From the NCBI GenBank assembly GCA_037577475.1, contig CM075192.1, forward strand, positions 7,775,408 to 7,839,407: 64,000 bases of DNA, read 5' to 3'. The notes under the pieces were generated by a model. The model saw only the letters and a list, made by a program, of their open reading frames with translations. It searched no databases and had not been told where the DNA came from. A program made the translations under genes and the position numbers. This DNA comes from Chaunax sp. Z400 (lineage: Eukaryota > Chordata > Actinopteri > Lophiiformes > Chaunacidae). Below, in pieces: positions 27,201 to 36,800 of this stretch (positions are counted from its first letter, which is position 1; the number at the start of each line of letters is the position of its first letter).

Positions 27201-30200
27201 CCACTACAGACTCCTGTCTGTTTTTAGTGCAGTTAGGTCCACTACAGAATCCTGTCTGTTTTTAATGCAGTTATATCCACTACAGAATCCTGTCTGTTTT
27301 TAATGCAGTGATGTCCACTACAGAATCCTATCGGTTTTTAATGCAGTGATGTACACTACAGAATCCTGTCGGTTTTTAATGCAGTGATGTCCACTACAGA
27401 AACCTGTCTGTTTTTAATACATTGATGTCCACTACAGAATCCTGTCTGTTTTTAATGCAGTGATGTCCACTACAGAATCCTGTCTGTTTTTAATGCAGTT
27501 ATATCCACTACAGAATCCTGTCTCTTTTTAATGCAGTGATGTCCACTACAGAATCCTGTCTGTTTTTAATGCAGTGATGTCCACTACAGAATCCTGTCTG
27601 TTTTTAATGCAGTGATGTCCACTACAGAATCCTGTCTGTTTTTAATGCAGTGATGTTCACTACAGAATCCTATCTGTTTTTAATGCAGTGATGTCCACTA
27701 CGGAATCCTGTCGGTTTTTAATGCAGTAGTGTCCACCACAGAATCCTTTCTGTTTTAATGCAGTGATGTCCACTACAGAATCCTGTCTGTTTTTAATGCA
27801 GTGATGTCCACTACAGAATCCTGTCTGTTTTTAATGCAGTGATGTCCACTACAGAATCCTGTCTGTTTTTAATGCAGTGATGTTCACTACAGAATCCTAT
27901 CTGTTTTTAATGCAGTGATGTCCACTACGGAATCCTGTCGGTTTTTAATGCAGTAGTGTCCACCACAGAATCCTTTCTGTTTTAATGCAGTGATGTCCAC
28001 TACAGAATCCTGTCTGTTTTTAATACAGTGATGTCCACTACAGACTCCTGTCTGTTTTTAGTGCAGTTAGGTCCACTACAGAATCCTGTCTGTTTTTAAT
28101 GCAGTTATATCCACTACAGAATCCTGTCTGTTTTTAATGCAGTGATGTCCACTACAGAATCCTATCTGTTTTTAATGCAGTAGTGTCCACCACAGAATCC
28201 TTTCTGTTTTAATGCAGTGATGTCCACTACAGAATCCTGTCTGTTTTTAATACAGTGATGTCCACTACAGACTCCTGTCTGTTTTTAGTGCAGTTAGGTC
28301 CACTACAGAATCCTGTCTGTTTTTAATGCAGTTATATCCACTACAGAATCCTGTCTGTTTTTAATGCAGTGATGTCCACTACAGAATCCTGTCTGTTTTT
28401 AATGCAGTGATGTCCACTACAGAAACCTGTCTGTTTTTAATACAGTGATGTCCACTACAGAATCCTGTCTGTTTTTAATGCAGTTATATCCACTACAGAA
28501 TCCTGTCTGCTTTTAATGCAGTGATGTCCACTACAGAATCCTATCTGTTTTTAATGCAGTGATGTACACTACAGAATCCTGTCGGTTTTTAATGCAGTGA
28601 TGTCCACTACAGAAACCTGTCTGTTTTTAATACAGTGATGTCCACTACAGAATCCTGTCTGTTTTTAATGCAGTGATGTCCACTACAGAATCCTGTCTGT
28701 TTTTAATGCAGTTATATCCACTACAGAATCCTGTCTCTTTTTAATGCAGTGATGTCCACTACAGAATCCTATCTGTTTTTAATGCAGTGATGTCCACTAC
28801 AGAATCCTGTCTGTTTTTAATGCAGTGATGTCCACTACAGAATCCTGTCTGTTTTTAATGCAGTGATGTTCACTACAGAATCCTATCTGTTTTTAATGCA
28901 GTGATGTCCACTACGGAATCCTGTCGGTTTTTAATGCAGTAGTGTCCACCACAGAATCCTTTCTGTTTTAATGCAGTGATGTCCACTACAGAATCCTGTC
29001 TGTTTTTAATACAGTGATGTCCACTACAGACTCCTGTCTGTTTTTAGTGCAGTTAGGTCCACTACAGAATCCTGTCTGTTTTTAATGCAGTTATATCCAC
29101 TACAGAATCCTGTCTGTTTTTAATGCAGTGATGTCCACTACAGAATCCTATCTGTTTTTAATGCAGTAGTGTCCACCACAGAATCCTTTCTGTTTTAATG
29201 CAGTGATGTCCACTACAGAATCCTGTCTGTTTTTAATACAGTGATGTCCACTACAGACTCCTGTCTGTTTTTAGTGCAGTTAGGTCCACTACAGAATCCT
29301 GTCTGTTTTTAATGCAGTTATATCCACTACAGAATCCTGTCTGTTTTTAATGCAGTGATGTCCACTACAGAATCCTATCTGTTTTTAATGCAGTGATGTC
29401 CACTACAGAATCCTGTCGGTTTTTAATGCAGTGATGTCCACTACAGAAACCTGTCTGTTTTTAATACAGTGATGTCCACTACAGAATCCTGTCTGTTTTT
29501 AATGCAGTGATGTCCACTACAGAATCCTGTCTGTTTTTAATGCAGTTATATCCACTACAGAATCCTGTCTCTTTTTAATGCAGTGATGTCCACTACAGAA
29601 TCCTGTCGGTTTTTAATGCAGTGATGTCCTCTACAGAATCCTATCTGTTTTTAATGCAGTGATGTCCACTACAAAATCCTGTCTGTTTTTAATGCAGTGA
29701 TGTCCACTACAGAATCCTGTCTGTTTTTAATGCAGTGATGTCCACTACAGAATCCTGTCTGTTTTTAATGCAGTGATGTCCACTACAGAATCCTGTCTGT
29801 TTTTAATGCAGTGATGTCCACTACAGAATCCTGTCTGTTTTTAATACAGTGATGTCCACTACAGACTCCTGTCTGTTTTTAGTGCAGTTAGGTCCACTAC
29901 AGAATCCTGTCTGTTTTTAATGCAGTTATATCCACTACGGAATCCTGTCTGTTTTTAATGCAGTGATGTCCACTACAGAATCCTGTCTGTTTTTAATACA
30001 GTGATGTCCACTACAGAATCCTGTCTGTTTTTAATGCAGTGATGTCCACTACAGAATCCTGTCTGTTTTTAATGCAGTTATATCCACTACAGAATCCTGT
30101 CTGTTTTTAATACAGTGATGTCCACTACAGAATCCTGTCTGTTTTTAGTGCAGTTAGGTCCACTACAGAATCCTGTCTGTTTTTAATGCAGTGATGTCCT

Positions 30201-33200
30201 CTACAGAATCCTGTCTGTTTTTAATGCAGTGATGTTCACTACAGAATCCTGTCTGTTTTTAATGCAGTGATGTCCACTACAGAATCCTGTCTGTTTTTAA
30301 TGTACTGATGTCCACTACAGAATCCTATCTGTTTTTAATGCAGTGATGTCCACTACAGAATCCTGTCTGTTTTTAATGCAGTGATGTCCACTACAGAATC
30401 CTGTCTGTTTTTAATGCAGTGATGTCCACTACAGACTCCTGTCTGTTTTTAGTGCAGTTAGGTCCACTACAGAATCCTGTCTGTTTTTAATGCAGTTATA
30501 TCCACTACGGAATCCTGTCTGTTTTTAATGCAGTGATTTCCACTACAGAATCCTATCTGTTTTTAATGCAGTGATGTCCACTACAGAATCCTGTCTGTTT
30601 TTAATACAGTGATGTCCACTACAGAATCCTGTCTGTTTTTAATGCAGTGATGTCCACTACAGAATCCTGTCTGTTTTTAATGCAGTTATATCCACTACAG
30701 AATCCTGTCTGTTTTTAATACAGTGATGTCCACTACAGAATCCTGTCTGTTTTTAGTGCAGTTAGGTCCACTACAGAATCCTGTCTGTTTTTAATGCAGT
30801 GATGTCCTCTACAGAATCCTGTCTGTTTTTAATGCAGTGATGTTCACTACAGAATCCTGTCTGTTTTTAATGCAGTGATGTCCACTACAGAATCCTGTCT
30901 GTTTTTAATGTACTGATGTCCACTACAGAATCCTATCTGTTTTTAATGCAGTGATGTCCACTACAGAATCCTGTCTGTTTTTAATGCAGTGATGTCCACT
31001 ACAGAATCCTGTCTGTTTTTAATGCAGTGATGTCCACTACAGAATCCTGTCTGTTTTTAATACAGTGATGTCCACTACAGAATCCTGTCTGTTTTTAATG
31101 CAGTGATGTCCACTACAGAATCCTGTCTGTTTTTAATGCAGTGATGTCCACTACAGAATCCTGTCTGTTTTTAATGCAGTGATGTCCACTACAGAATCCT
31201 GTCTGTTTTTAATGTAGCGATGTCCACTACAGAATCCTTTCTGTTTTTAATGCAGTGATGTCCACTACAGAATCCTATCTGTTTTTAATGCAGTGATGTC
31301 CACTACAGAATCCTGTCTGTTTTTAATGCAGTGATGTCCACTACATAATCCTGTCTGTTTTTTAATGCAGTGATGTCCACTACACAATCCTGTCTGTTTT
31401 TAATGCAGTGATGTCCACTACAGAATCCTGTCTGTTTTTAATGCAGTGATGTCAACTACAGAATCCTGTCTGTTTTTAATGCAGTGATGTCCACTACAAA
31501 ATCCTGTCTGTTTTTAATACAGTGATGTCCACTACAGAATCCTGTCTGTTTTTAATGCAGTGATGTCCACTACAGAATCCTGTCTGTCTTTAATACAGTG
31601 ATGTCCACTACAGAATCCTGTCTGTTTTTAATGCAGTGATGTCCACTACAGAATCCTGTCTGTTTTTAATGCAGTTATATCGACTACAGAATCCTGTCTG
31701 TTTTTAATGTAGTGATTTCACTACAGAATCCTGTCTGTTTTTAATGCAGTGATGTCCACTACAGAATCCTGTCTGTTTTTAATGCAGTTATATCGACTAC
31801 AGAATCCTGTCTGTTTTTAATGTAGTGATTTCACTACAGAATCCTGTCTGTTTTTAATGCAGTGATGTCCACTACAGAATCCTGTCTGTTTTTAATGCAG
31901 TGATGTCCACTACATAATCCTGTCTGTTTTTAATGCAGTGATGTCCACTACAGAATCCTGTCTGTTTTTAATGCAGTGATGTCCACTACAGAATCCTATC
32001 TGTTTTTAATGCAGTGATGTCCACTACAGAATCCTGTCTGTTTTTAATACAGTGATGTCCACTACAGAATCCTGTCTGTTTTTAATGCAGTGATGTCCAC
32101 TACAGAATCCTGTCTGTTTTTAATACAGTGATGTCCACTACAGAATCCTGTCTGTTTTTAATGCAGTGATGTCCACTACAGAATCCTGTCTGTTTTTAAT
32201 GCAGTTATATCGACTACAGAATCCTGTCTGTTTTTAATGTAGTGATTTCACTACAGAATCCTGTCTGTTTTTAATGCAGTGATGTCCACTACAGAATCCT
32301 GTCTGTTTTTAATGCAGTTATATCCACTACATAATCCTGTCTGTTTTTAATGCATTGATGTCCACTACAGAATCCTGTCTGTTTTTAATGCAGTGATGTC
32401 CACTACAGAATTCTGTCTGTTTTTAATGCAGTGATGTCCACTACAGAATCCTGTCTGTTTTTAATGTAGTGATGTCCACTACAGAATCCTATCTGTTTTT
32501 AATGCAGTGATGTCCACTACAGAATCCTGTCTGTTTTTAATGCAGTGATGTCCACTACAGAATCCTGTCTGTTTTTAATGCAGTGATGTCCACTACAGAA
32601 TCCTTTCTGTTTTTAATGCAGTGATGTCCACTACAGAATCCTGTCTGTTTTTAATACAGTGATGTCCACTACAGAATCCTGTCTGTTTTTAATGCAGTGA
32701 TGTCCACTACAGAATCCTGTCTGTTTTTAATGCAGTTATATCCACTACAGAATCCTGTCTGTTTTTAATGTAGTGATGTCACTACAGAATCCTGTCTGTT
32801 TTTAATACAGTGATGTCCACTTCAGAATCCTGTCAGTTTTTAATGCAGTGATGTCCACTACAGAATCCTGTCTGTTTTTAATGCAGTGATGTCCACTACA
32901 GAATCCTGTCTGTTTTTAATACAGTGATGTCCACTACAGAATCCTGTCTGTTTTTAATGCAGTGATGTCACTACAGAATCCTGTCTGTTTTTAATGTAGT
33001 GATGTCACTACAGAATCCCGTCTGTTTTTAATACAGTGATGTCCACTACAGAATCCTGTCTGTTTTTAATGCAGTGATGTCCACTACAGAATCCTGTCTG
33101 TTTTTAATGCAGTGATGTCCACTACAGAATCCTGTCTGTTTTTAATGCAGTTATATCCACTACAGAATCCTGTCTGTTTTTAATACAGTGATGTCCACTA

Positions 33201-33833
33201 CAGAATCCTGTCTGTTTTTAATGCAGTGATGTCCACTACAGAATCCTGTCTGTTTTTAATGCAGTGATGTCCACTACAGAATCCTGTCTGCAATTTTACG
33301 TTGAGAAACATTATTCTTAAATTGTTGCACTATTTGCCATGATGCAGTCTTTCACAGAGTGATGAACCTCTCCCCATCTTTACCTCAGAAAGACTCAGCC
33401 TCTCTGGATACTCTTTTTATACCCAATCATGTTATTCTCCTGCTGCCAGTTAACGTCATTAATTTTGAGATGTTCCGCCAGGAGTTTTCTTTTAGTATAT
33501 CACAACTTCTGCCATCTTTTCTTGCCACTGTCCCAACTTTTTCTAAATTTGATGCTGGCATCAAATTCAAAGTGTGCATGTAATTTTCAAAAAACAATGA
33601 GATTTCTCATTTTCAATATTTGATATGTATTTAAGCTATTTTCAATTACACATGGGGTTTCAATGTTTTGCAAATCATCACATTCTGTTTCTATTTACAT
33701 TTTACACAGCATCCCAACTTCTTTGGGAATGGGGTTGTATATTATAATTTGTTAACAATGTTCATGTTTGTCTTTCCAGGACCCTGCACTGTTTAGATCA
33801 GAGGAGGACCACTATGACTCCACAGGATCCTGA
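1..33833 (+). CDS. slc46a1: SLC46A1/PCFT-like transporter, copy 1 (5' partial, six exons)
   Basis: Gene-level entry. Coding exons are <1-269, 7046-7437, 7570-8048, 8637-8720, 12297-12453 and 33780-33833, all with GT/AG borders. The joined product is a 12-TM major facilitator of the SLC46 family, closest in my reading to the proton-coupled folate transporter. Visible family marks: a first extracellular loop with two N-glycosylation sequons (NGS, NDS) and a Cys; the DVAGRR loop 2-3 motif; SGD (human Asp156); RHY (human His247); VIRSKLSK (human Arg376); and SLYPAT. Expected role is uptake of folates across plasma or endosomal membrane. Oddities: human Glu185 is replaced by Gly, His281 by Gln, and Pro425 by Thr. 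Intron 5 is 21.3 kb because of a minisatellite. The joint of exons 5 and 6 is out of phase for the more family-like C-terminus. No stop or frameshift is visible in exons 1-5. SLC46A3 or a fish-specific SLC46 paralogue is less likely. Confidence 0.85.
270..1075 (+). other. Start of intron 1, copy 1
   Basis: Non-coding, AT-rich. Around 350-450 there is a repeat-like stretch (GATGGGAATTTCAGCTC, then CGGCTCTTTTGGCTCCCA) that resembles the end of a hAT-type element. The rest, to about 780, also occurs in intron 1 of copies 2 and 3 and so is old intron sequence. I see no exon. Confidence 0.5.
1076..2096 (+). mobile_element. L2-like LINE fragment, copy 1
   Basis: A decayed linker (RNARAAYYS-like, about 1340-1380) is followed by an open stretch at 1463-2090 with reverse-transcriptase motifs: CLLDSIPTKLLK, KPLLKKPTLDPEILANYR, FEDFQSGFREHHSAETAL and LDLSAAFDTTDHH. 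The last contains the first catalytic Asp. The reading stops in a T-rich tract before the YxDD box, so the enzyme is truncated. It is typical of fish L2-clade LINEs. Copy 2 has lost an internal piece of about 0.38 kb; copy 3 lacks the insertion. Confidence 0.75.
2097..2790 (+). repeat. Unassigned intron segment with a duplicated 50-bp block
   Basis: This segment lies between the L2 body and an L2-type 3' tail and has no gene. A block around ATTACCCCGTTTTAATAT...CTTCCTTTTC...CCTGCCTGTGTG occurs at about 2221 and again 143 bp on at about 2364. The same arrangement is in copy 2 (about 38800 and 38943); none is seen in copy 3. Confidence 0.5.
2791..3030 (+). mobile_element. L2-type LINE 3' tail, copy 1
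   Basis: After a CT-rich simple repeat (2790-2860) comes the familiar fish L2 3' end: GGGATCTGCTTGAGGTTTCT, then AAGTGCCTTGAGATTACTTT, and a terminal TATATAAATAAAATTGACTTG. About 60 bp just after the GTTTCTGCCTG motif are missing relative to copy 2. Confidence 0.7.
3050..3760 (+). mobile_element. Tc1-like transposase relic, intron 1 of copy 1
   Basis: The plus strand reads QQYVWRRKNEAEKK, then VKHGVGSVMLWGCYASSNTG, then EGKMDSIKYQEILEENI, the central DDE-domain region of fish Tc1-like transposases. Beyond about 3420 the frame breaks repeatedly, although remains of the C-terminal part (AFVNEEWAKIPLEHCQKLVSG) are readable up to about 3585. Dead element. It is present in all three copies (39660-40369 and 57500-58140), so it predates the gene duplications. 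Confidence 0.75.
3761..4542 (+). other. Intron 1 middle, copy 1
   Basis: AT-rich intron with no exon. From about 3965 to the Rex3 insertion point it aligns by eye with copy 3 (58210-58770), so it is ancestral intron sequence. Confidence 0.5.
4543..4556 (+). repeat. Target-site duplication of Rex3, left copy
   Basis: AGTTTGACATCATT here and AGTTTAACATAATT at 6922-6935. Copy 3 has a single uninterrupted version of the site (GCTTTGACATCATTGTTTTC, about 58781-58800), the empty allele. Confidence 0.75.
6082..6102 (+). repeat. TG/TA dinucleotide repeat
   Basis: GTGTGTATATATATATATAT inside the nested repeat of copy 1; lost in copy 2. Confidence 0.8.
6105..6353 (+). repeat. Possible solo LTR
   Basis: A 249-bp piece that starts TGTTAG and ends CTAACA, with a TATA-like TTTTATAAAG at about 6176 and an ATTAAA at about 6251. 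These are LTR-like features, but no clean target-site duplication or internal viral genes are visible. Absent from copy 2, where this stretch is deleted. Confidence 0.35.
6922..6935 (+). repeat. Target-site duplication of Rex3, right copy
   Basis: AGTTTAACATAATT, two mismatches to the left copy at 4543-4556. It directly follows the (GGAT)n tail. Confidence 0.75.
7046..7437 (+). CDS. slc46a1: Copy 1 exon 2: TM2-TM5
   Basis: The exon starts after TTGCAG with EVETLTAHW and ends at ...QAQG, donor GG|GTAAG, 392 nt, phase 2. It carries the loop 2-3 motif SDVAGRR (human Asp109/Arg113) and LSGD (human Asp156), then AVLGACLGISG. The Gly in AVLGA sits where human PCFT has Glu185; the GxxG pair after it is kept. 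Confidence 0.9.
7570..8048 (+). CDS. slc46a1: Copy 1 exon 3: TM6-TM9
   Basis: Acceptor TTTAG, 479 nt, donor CACAG|GTGAG. It starts YINPFWLVLATY and contains SSRHYKAV (human His247 kept), LTVQFGSIEL (human His281 is Gln), ELSSPLCWG (Cys that pairs with the loop-1 Cys in human PCFT) and YLTSLLGLK. The intron before it is only 132 bp; I do not recall an intron at this place in the human gene. Confidence 0.9.
8049..8636 (+). other. Intron 3, copy 1
   Basis: 588-bp AT-rich intron with clean GTGAG and CACCAG borders. I see no repeat or exon in it. Copies 2 and 3 carry the same intron at 44101-44693 and 59973-60549. Confidence 0.7.
8637..8720 (+). CDS. slc46a1: Copy 1 exon 4: TM10, 84 nt
   Basis: CACCAG acceptor and AACAAG|GTCAGT donor. 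It encodes the YGLSFLTM...SEQ segment with VIRSKLSKL (human Arg376). At 84 nt (28 codons) it matches the human exon whose in-frame skipping is a known cause of hereditary folate malabsorption, which supports the SLC46A1 assignment. Confidence 0.9.
8858..12162 (+). repeat. Teleost dispersed repeat in intron 4, copy 1
   Basis: Runs from CAGGGCCCGAGCACCG to GCTTGCAGC and is flanked by TTTAAT on both sides. It is built from diverged modules that each contain GGTGTGGC(C/T), TTCGCCATGA(A/T)AC, AGTTGT(T/A)ATAACTCC and a GCGCCACCTGCTGG-like block (about 9295, 9600, 11525, 11815). I know the family as abundant in fish but cannot assign its class. A LINE is nested inside (about 10000-11462). Near its 3' end about 131 bp present in copy 2 are missing. 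Copy 3 has an empty site at about 60755-60780. Confidence 0.65.
10000..11462 (+). mobile_element. CR1/Rex1-type LINE fragment nested in intron 4 repeat, copy 1
   Basis: Decayed reverse transcriptase: DPYQFGRGTDDALNTATHLL (10266), LLFMDFS then stop (first catalytic Asp; about 10367-10387), GSPQGCVSSPFF (10538-10575) and FSDDTAILS (about 10630). A C-terminal part at 10720-11028 has RRLRVHRVDKSIILQFHRAA and WFGNL. The 3' end is GGACAATAAAGGCTTATCTT. Many frame breaks make it inactive. Confidence 0.6.
12297..12453 (+). CDS. slc46a1: Copy 1 exon 5: TM11-TM12
   Basis: CTCCCAG acceptor, 157 nt, donor ATTGG|GTGAGT (phase 2). It encodes ALFASVSCVESLCLL, SLFNSLYPATRHFMKGF and the last membrane helix to IPTGIIG. 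Human Pro425 (KGFP) is Thr here (KGFT). Confidence 0.9.
12520..12885 (+). mobile_element. LINE linker fragment in intron 5, copy 1
   Basis: An open stretch reads FNNGLHGLLDALAPLKTRTV, then SAPRFIPELHQLKFKGSRLY and KEMYNNHLLFYKDALSKAKS. This is the segment between endonuclease and reverse transcriptase in L2/CR1-type fish LINEs. Only this segment is present, next to the end of the Tc1-like element. The same piece is in copy 2. Confidence 0.6.
12886..13311 (-). mobile_element. Tc1-like element 2, C-terminal half, copy 1
   Basis: The minus strand reads KTVLWSDESTFEILLGNHGC (the DDE-domain Asp region), WAKEERDHQACYQHTVQKPA and LHICEGTINAEQYIQVV, the core of fish Tc1-like transposases. Next to the array it reads DITTWAQEHF. 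About 13185-13271 is a foreign insert, a piece of the TIR element seen intact at 60959-61730. The other half of this transposase lies 20 kb away at 33291-33739. Confidence 0.8.
13312..33290. repeat. 20-kb minisatellite, 38-bp unit, in intron 5 of copy 1
   Basis: Unbroken head-to-tail array of a 38-bp unit whose common form contains TGATGTCCACTACAGAATCC followed by TGTCTGTTTTTAATGCAG. By length it holds about 525 units. Frequent variants: TTATATCC for TGATGTCC, AGTGCAGTTAGGTCC, AATACAG, CTATCTG, GTCGG, GTGTACAC, a 4-bp shortened CACTAATCC form, and units one base short. Units are not separated by unique spacers. The unit is not a multiple of 3 and has TAA on plus and TAG on minus, so no frame stays open. 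On the minus strand the unit encodes about CIKNRQDSVVDIT of the Tc1-like transposase whose halves flank the array. Confidence 0.97.
33291..33739 (-). mobile_element. Tc1-like element 2, N-terminal half and TIR, copy 1
   Basis: On the minus strand a transposase start (MGRGSSLCE...) lies at 33377-33375, followed towards the array by the first helix-turn-helix region (NNVSQRK-like). Upstream of that start, towards 33739, lies the terminal inverted repeat; on plus it reads ACACAGCATCCCAACTTC, then GGGAATGGGGTTGTA. This is the end of a common fish Tc1-like family. The array joins abruptly at 33290; copy 2 keeps about 40 more bases of transposase here. Confidence 0.8.
33780..33833 (+). CDS. slc46a1: Copy 1 last exon: C-terminal tail (frame uncertain)
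   Basis: A strong acceptor (TTTGTCTTTCCAG) is followed by DPALFRSEEDHYDSTGS and a TGA at 33831-33833. This resembles the human tail, which has ADPHLEF near its end. Exon 5 ends two bases into a codon, so direct splicing would instead read GTLHCLDQRR... to a TAG at 33850-33852, giving about 500 residues in all. Either a small exon of 3n+1 nt lies unseen between them or the tail is altered. The acceptor is only about 40 bp from the end of a Tc1-like element. Confidence 0.6.
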   Translation, partial: DPALFRSEEDHYDSTGS

Positions 33834-33853
33834 CCTGAAGAGTTCTTCCTAGT

Positions 33854-36800
33854 CTATGAGGTGAACAGCTCTGACACAGAAACCTCCATCTGTGACGTTG
33901 AGAGACACTTTTTGATCTTAACAGAATAACAGGCAGCTGACTGTTGTTGGCTAGCTCAGCGATGGGATTCTTCCAACTAGTCACACCAGAGTGATCCAGA
34001 CCAAAGGATGAAGAGTCAACCTATGACTCACATTACACTCAGGAGTGGGGACTAAGGCTTTGTCAGAACTTAGCAGAGTCTTCAAAAATGATTTGGTGCA
34101 TGCTTCCATTTTGTGATTTCATACATTTTCAATATAGTATGCTGAGTGAGAGCCAAATAATATGCCTTGCATTTCCATTTTGAATGTATTAATTTCAGTA
34201 GGTCTAATATTACTCTAAAGGTTAAGGGGCCTATTTGAGGTCCCAAAAAGTCCTAAACTCCTCAGTTGTTGATATCAAGCATTGGTATAACAGGGTTGTT
34301 TTCAGAAGTTAATTTAACAGTAACATATCAATCACCTGACACAGGTATGGAGCCTAATAACAGTTGTAATCAATAAGTGATTGACAGGCTCTCTTACAGA
34401 TGTCACAAAGTTATAATATTTTTCAAACCAGCATCTTTACAATAAAAGGAACAGAACAAACCCTATAATGACATGAGTATAAGGGTAACATGTAGAAAGG
34501 GATAGCTGTGTTTATAGTGCATGAAGTGTTTTCTGTTTGCCTGCTGTTAAATATTGGGGTTTTTTCTGTTTGAATTTGTAATGTTTTTCATTTTAAATCA
34601 GGCCTGACAAAAGTTGAGGAATTTAAGTATTTAAATTTTTCTCTACTTTACGCCTACCAGTATACTATACATGTATACTTATACTTTAAGTTTATTCTTC
34701 AGCAGGATTAAATGGTTGAAGTTTTATGTATTGCTTCATTGTATTGACTCCTCATTTACTATCATACCTGAACAAAAGCAATGGATCCTTACATTTAGGA
34801 AGCTGAAAAACTATCAAAATAGTTGTTGATTTCTATTTGTTAATTGACTAATTGTTGAAGCTCTAATCACCACAGCACATCTTTTAAAATGGTTTGTTGT
34901 GACACATTTGACCAAAAACTTGCAACACGTGCAATTTGGATATTGCACTTGACTGTATCTCTGTACAATATGTGGTGCCTCCAGCTATGATGATGCCCAC
35001 AGTCAAAGCATCTGCTACAGTTTCTTCCCTATCACAACCCAAACATAAAAACACACAAACGTCAGTAAAATCAACATTAAAAAAAGCAAAATACATATTC
35101 CTTAATCATTGGAAAGCAGTAAACAATGTTGATCCTAATTCCGATAGATGACCAATTAAAATGTACAACCCCATTTCCAAAAAAGTTGGGATGCTGTGTA
35201 AAATGAAAATAGAAACAATGTGATGTTTATATCACATTGTTAATATCTGAGGCCCTAAAGTCAGTGCATGTGGCATATTTCTGAAATGTGTGCAGTTTAT
35301 TTAGTTCAGTTAAACAGGAAAAAAGTCTAGACAGAATATTAAAATATAAAGGGTCACAGACGGGCAACAACTTGTGTCTTTTGTGTTAGGTGCAAAAAAT
35401 ACCCTTTTCAAACAGCAGAAAAATATTAGGAACAAATAAATAAAAACACTTGTACCCATTTTATTTTCTTCTAGCCGAGAGGGGAATACTCCATACTATC
35501 ATTTGTTTAACATAGGTTTATAGTGTTTATGTTCTGCTAACGACCACTCGACAGAGAGTTCCTAAATTACCATCAAAATCAATAAAAAAATTATCAAACA
35601 CTGTTGACTTCAAAAATCTTTATATCATCAATTACAGAAATTGTGAAATTGAATTGAAATTTGCAACGGAACAAGCAGAAAAGTACTTATGCTACCTTTA
35701 TATCATAATAAAAAATATCAAAATGTTGATCTGTAACTTTAAATAACCTGCCTCCCTTTAGATAGAATGAAATATTAAATTAAGCATGCTTTAAGTTTTT
35801 TCAATTTTGATCCAAATAACTGAAATAGGCTATTGATGATTTAGTAATTTGAAAGGGTTGATTTTCTAATACACCATTCCATCAGCCTACAAGAGTTGAT
35901 AAGTATTTTCATTTAGAGTTTTGTATTTTAAAAACTAGACCTGTAGTTTATACACACCTAAGAGTAAGAGAGGATAAGATAGTATCCAAAGATGGATGAT
36001 TTAATATTATTATTATTGACTCTATTTATTGGCTATCGTAAAAATGAAATGTTTTTTTCCTCATTTAAACGGTTCCTGTTTTGTTTATACTAATCTGGAC
36101 TTCTCTATCTGCACCCTTTCTCATCTGGTTCTTCCTGCTCTCTCTCTGTCTTCTTTCTCTCCATTCTGCTCTCTCCCTCTGTCCACTGACATTCACATAC
36201 TTTATGCAGAAATTGCATATAATCTGATTATAAATCAACAGAAAGTATTTATGATGTAAATAAATGTGAAAGTGGATTGGGGAGAATCCACATTTGATGC
36301 CATCTCAGTAATTTATCTTGCTGTTTGTTTGTCTTCTGCTGTTCCTGTTCTTCAGTGCATGGGGTGTGCTAATTTGACCAAATTATTAGGCGTACTCAAA
36401 CCAGTTTGGGAAATTACCATCATTAGAATTTTACTTTACCTTCTTCTCTGTTAGGTCCTACTTCCTATATCTCTGTTATTCCGTGTTGGCATAAATGTGA
36501 GGTCCCTCCTTGAAAGTGATATATTTCATTTTAATAGCTTTTTAATATTGGCCCAAGACACCTGAAAGACACCTGTTGGTTGTTTTTTTTTGTCTCAACT
36601 GACAATAGGGGGCCTCCGTACCCTCTCCGTCCACATGATGCTGCTGAGGTCCCACTTTAATATAATGTTCCTCAGTGTCGCTTCCTTTAATCAGTTGAGT
36701 AAGCTGATGATTTACCTTTTAGATAATATCATTCACCCTATAAAGTTAGACTGGTAACTAATTAGTGATATTATGATTAGATATTCGGTTATGCAGCTCC

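Noticed and set aside
13312..33290. CRISPR-like array
   Set aside because: Units follow each other directly with no unique spacers, there are no cas genes, and the context is a vertebrate intron.
13312..33290. Coding repeat protein in the array
   Set aside because: The unit is 38 bp, not a multiple of 3, with TAA on plus and TAG on minus, so all six frames close within a few units.
13312..33290. Centromeric or telomeric satellite
   Set aside because: It sits inside one gene intron between the halves of a transposon and is far shorter in the duplicate; nothing points to a chromosome-wide satellite.
36029..36454. Small plus-strand open frames in the spacer (also 54546-54971)
   Set aside because: Low-complexity, CT-rich translations without a recognisable domain; their conservation only follows from the recent duplication.
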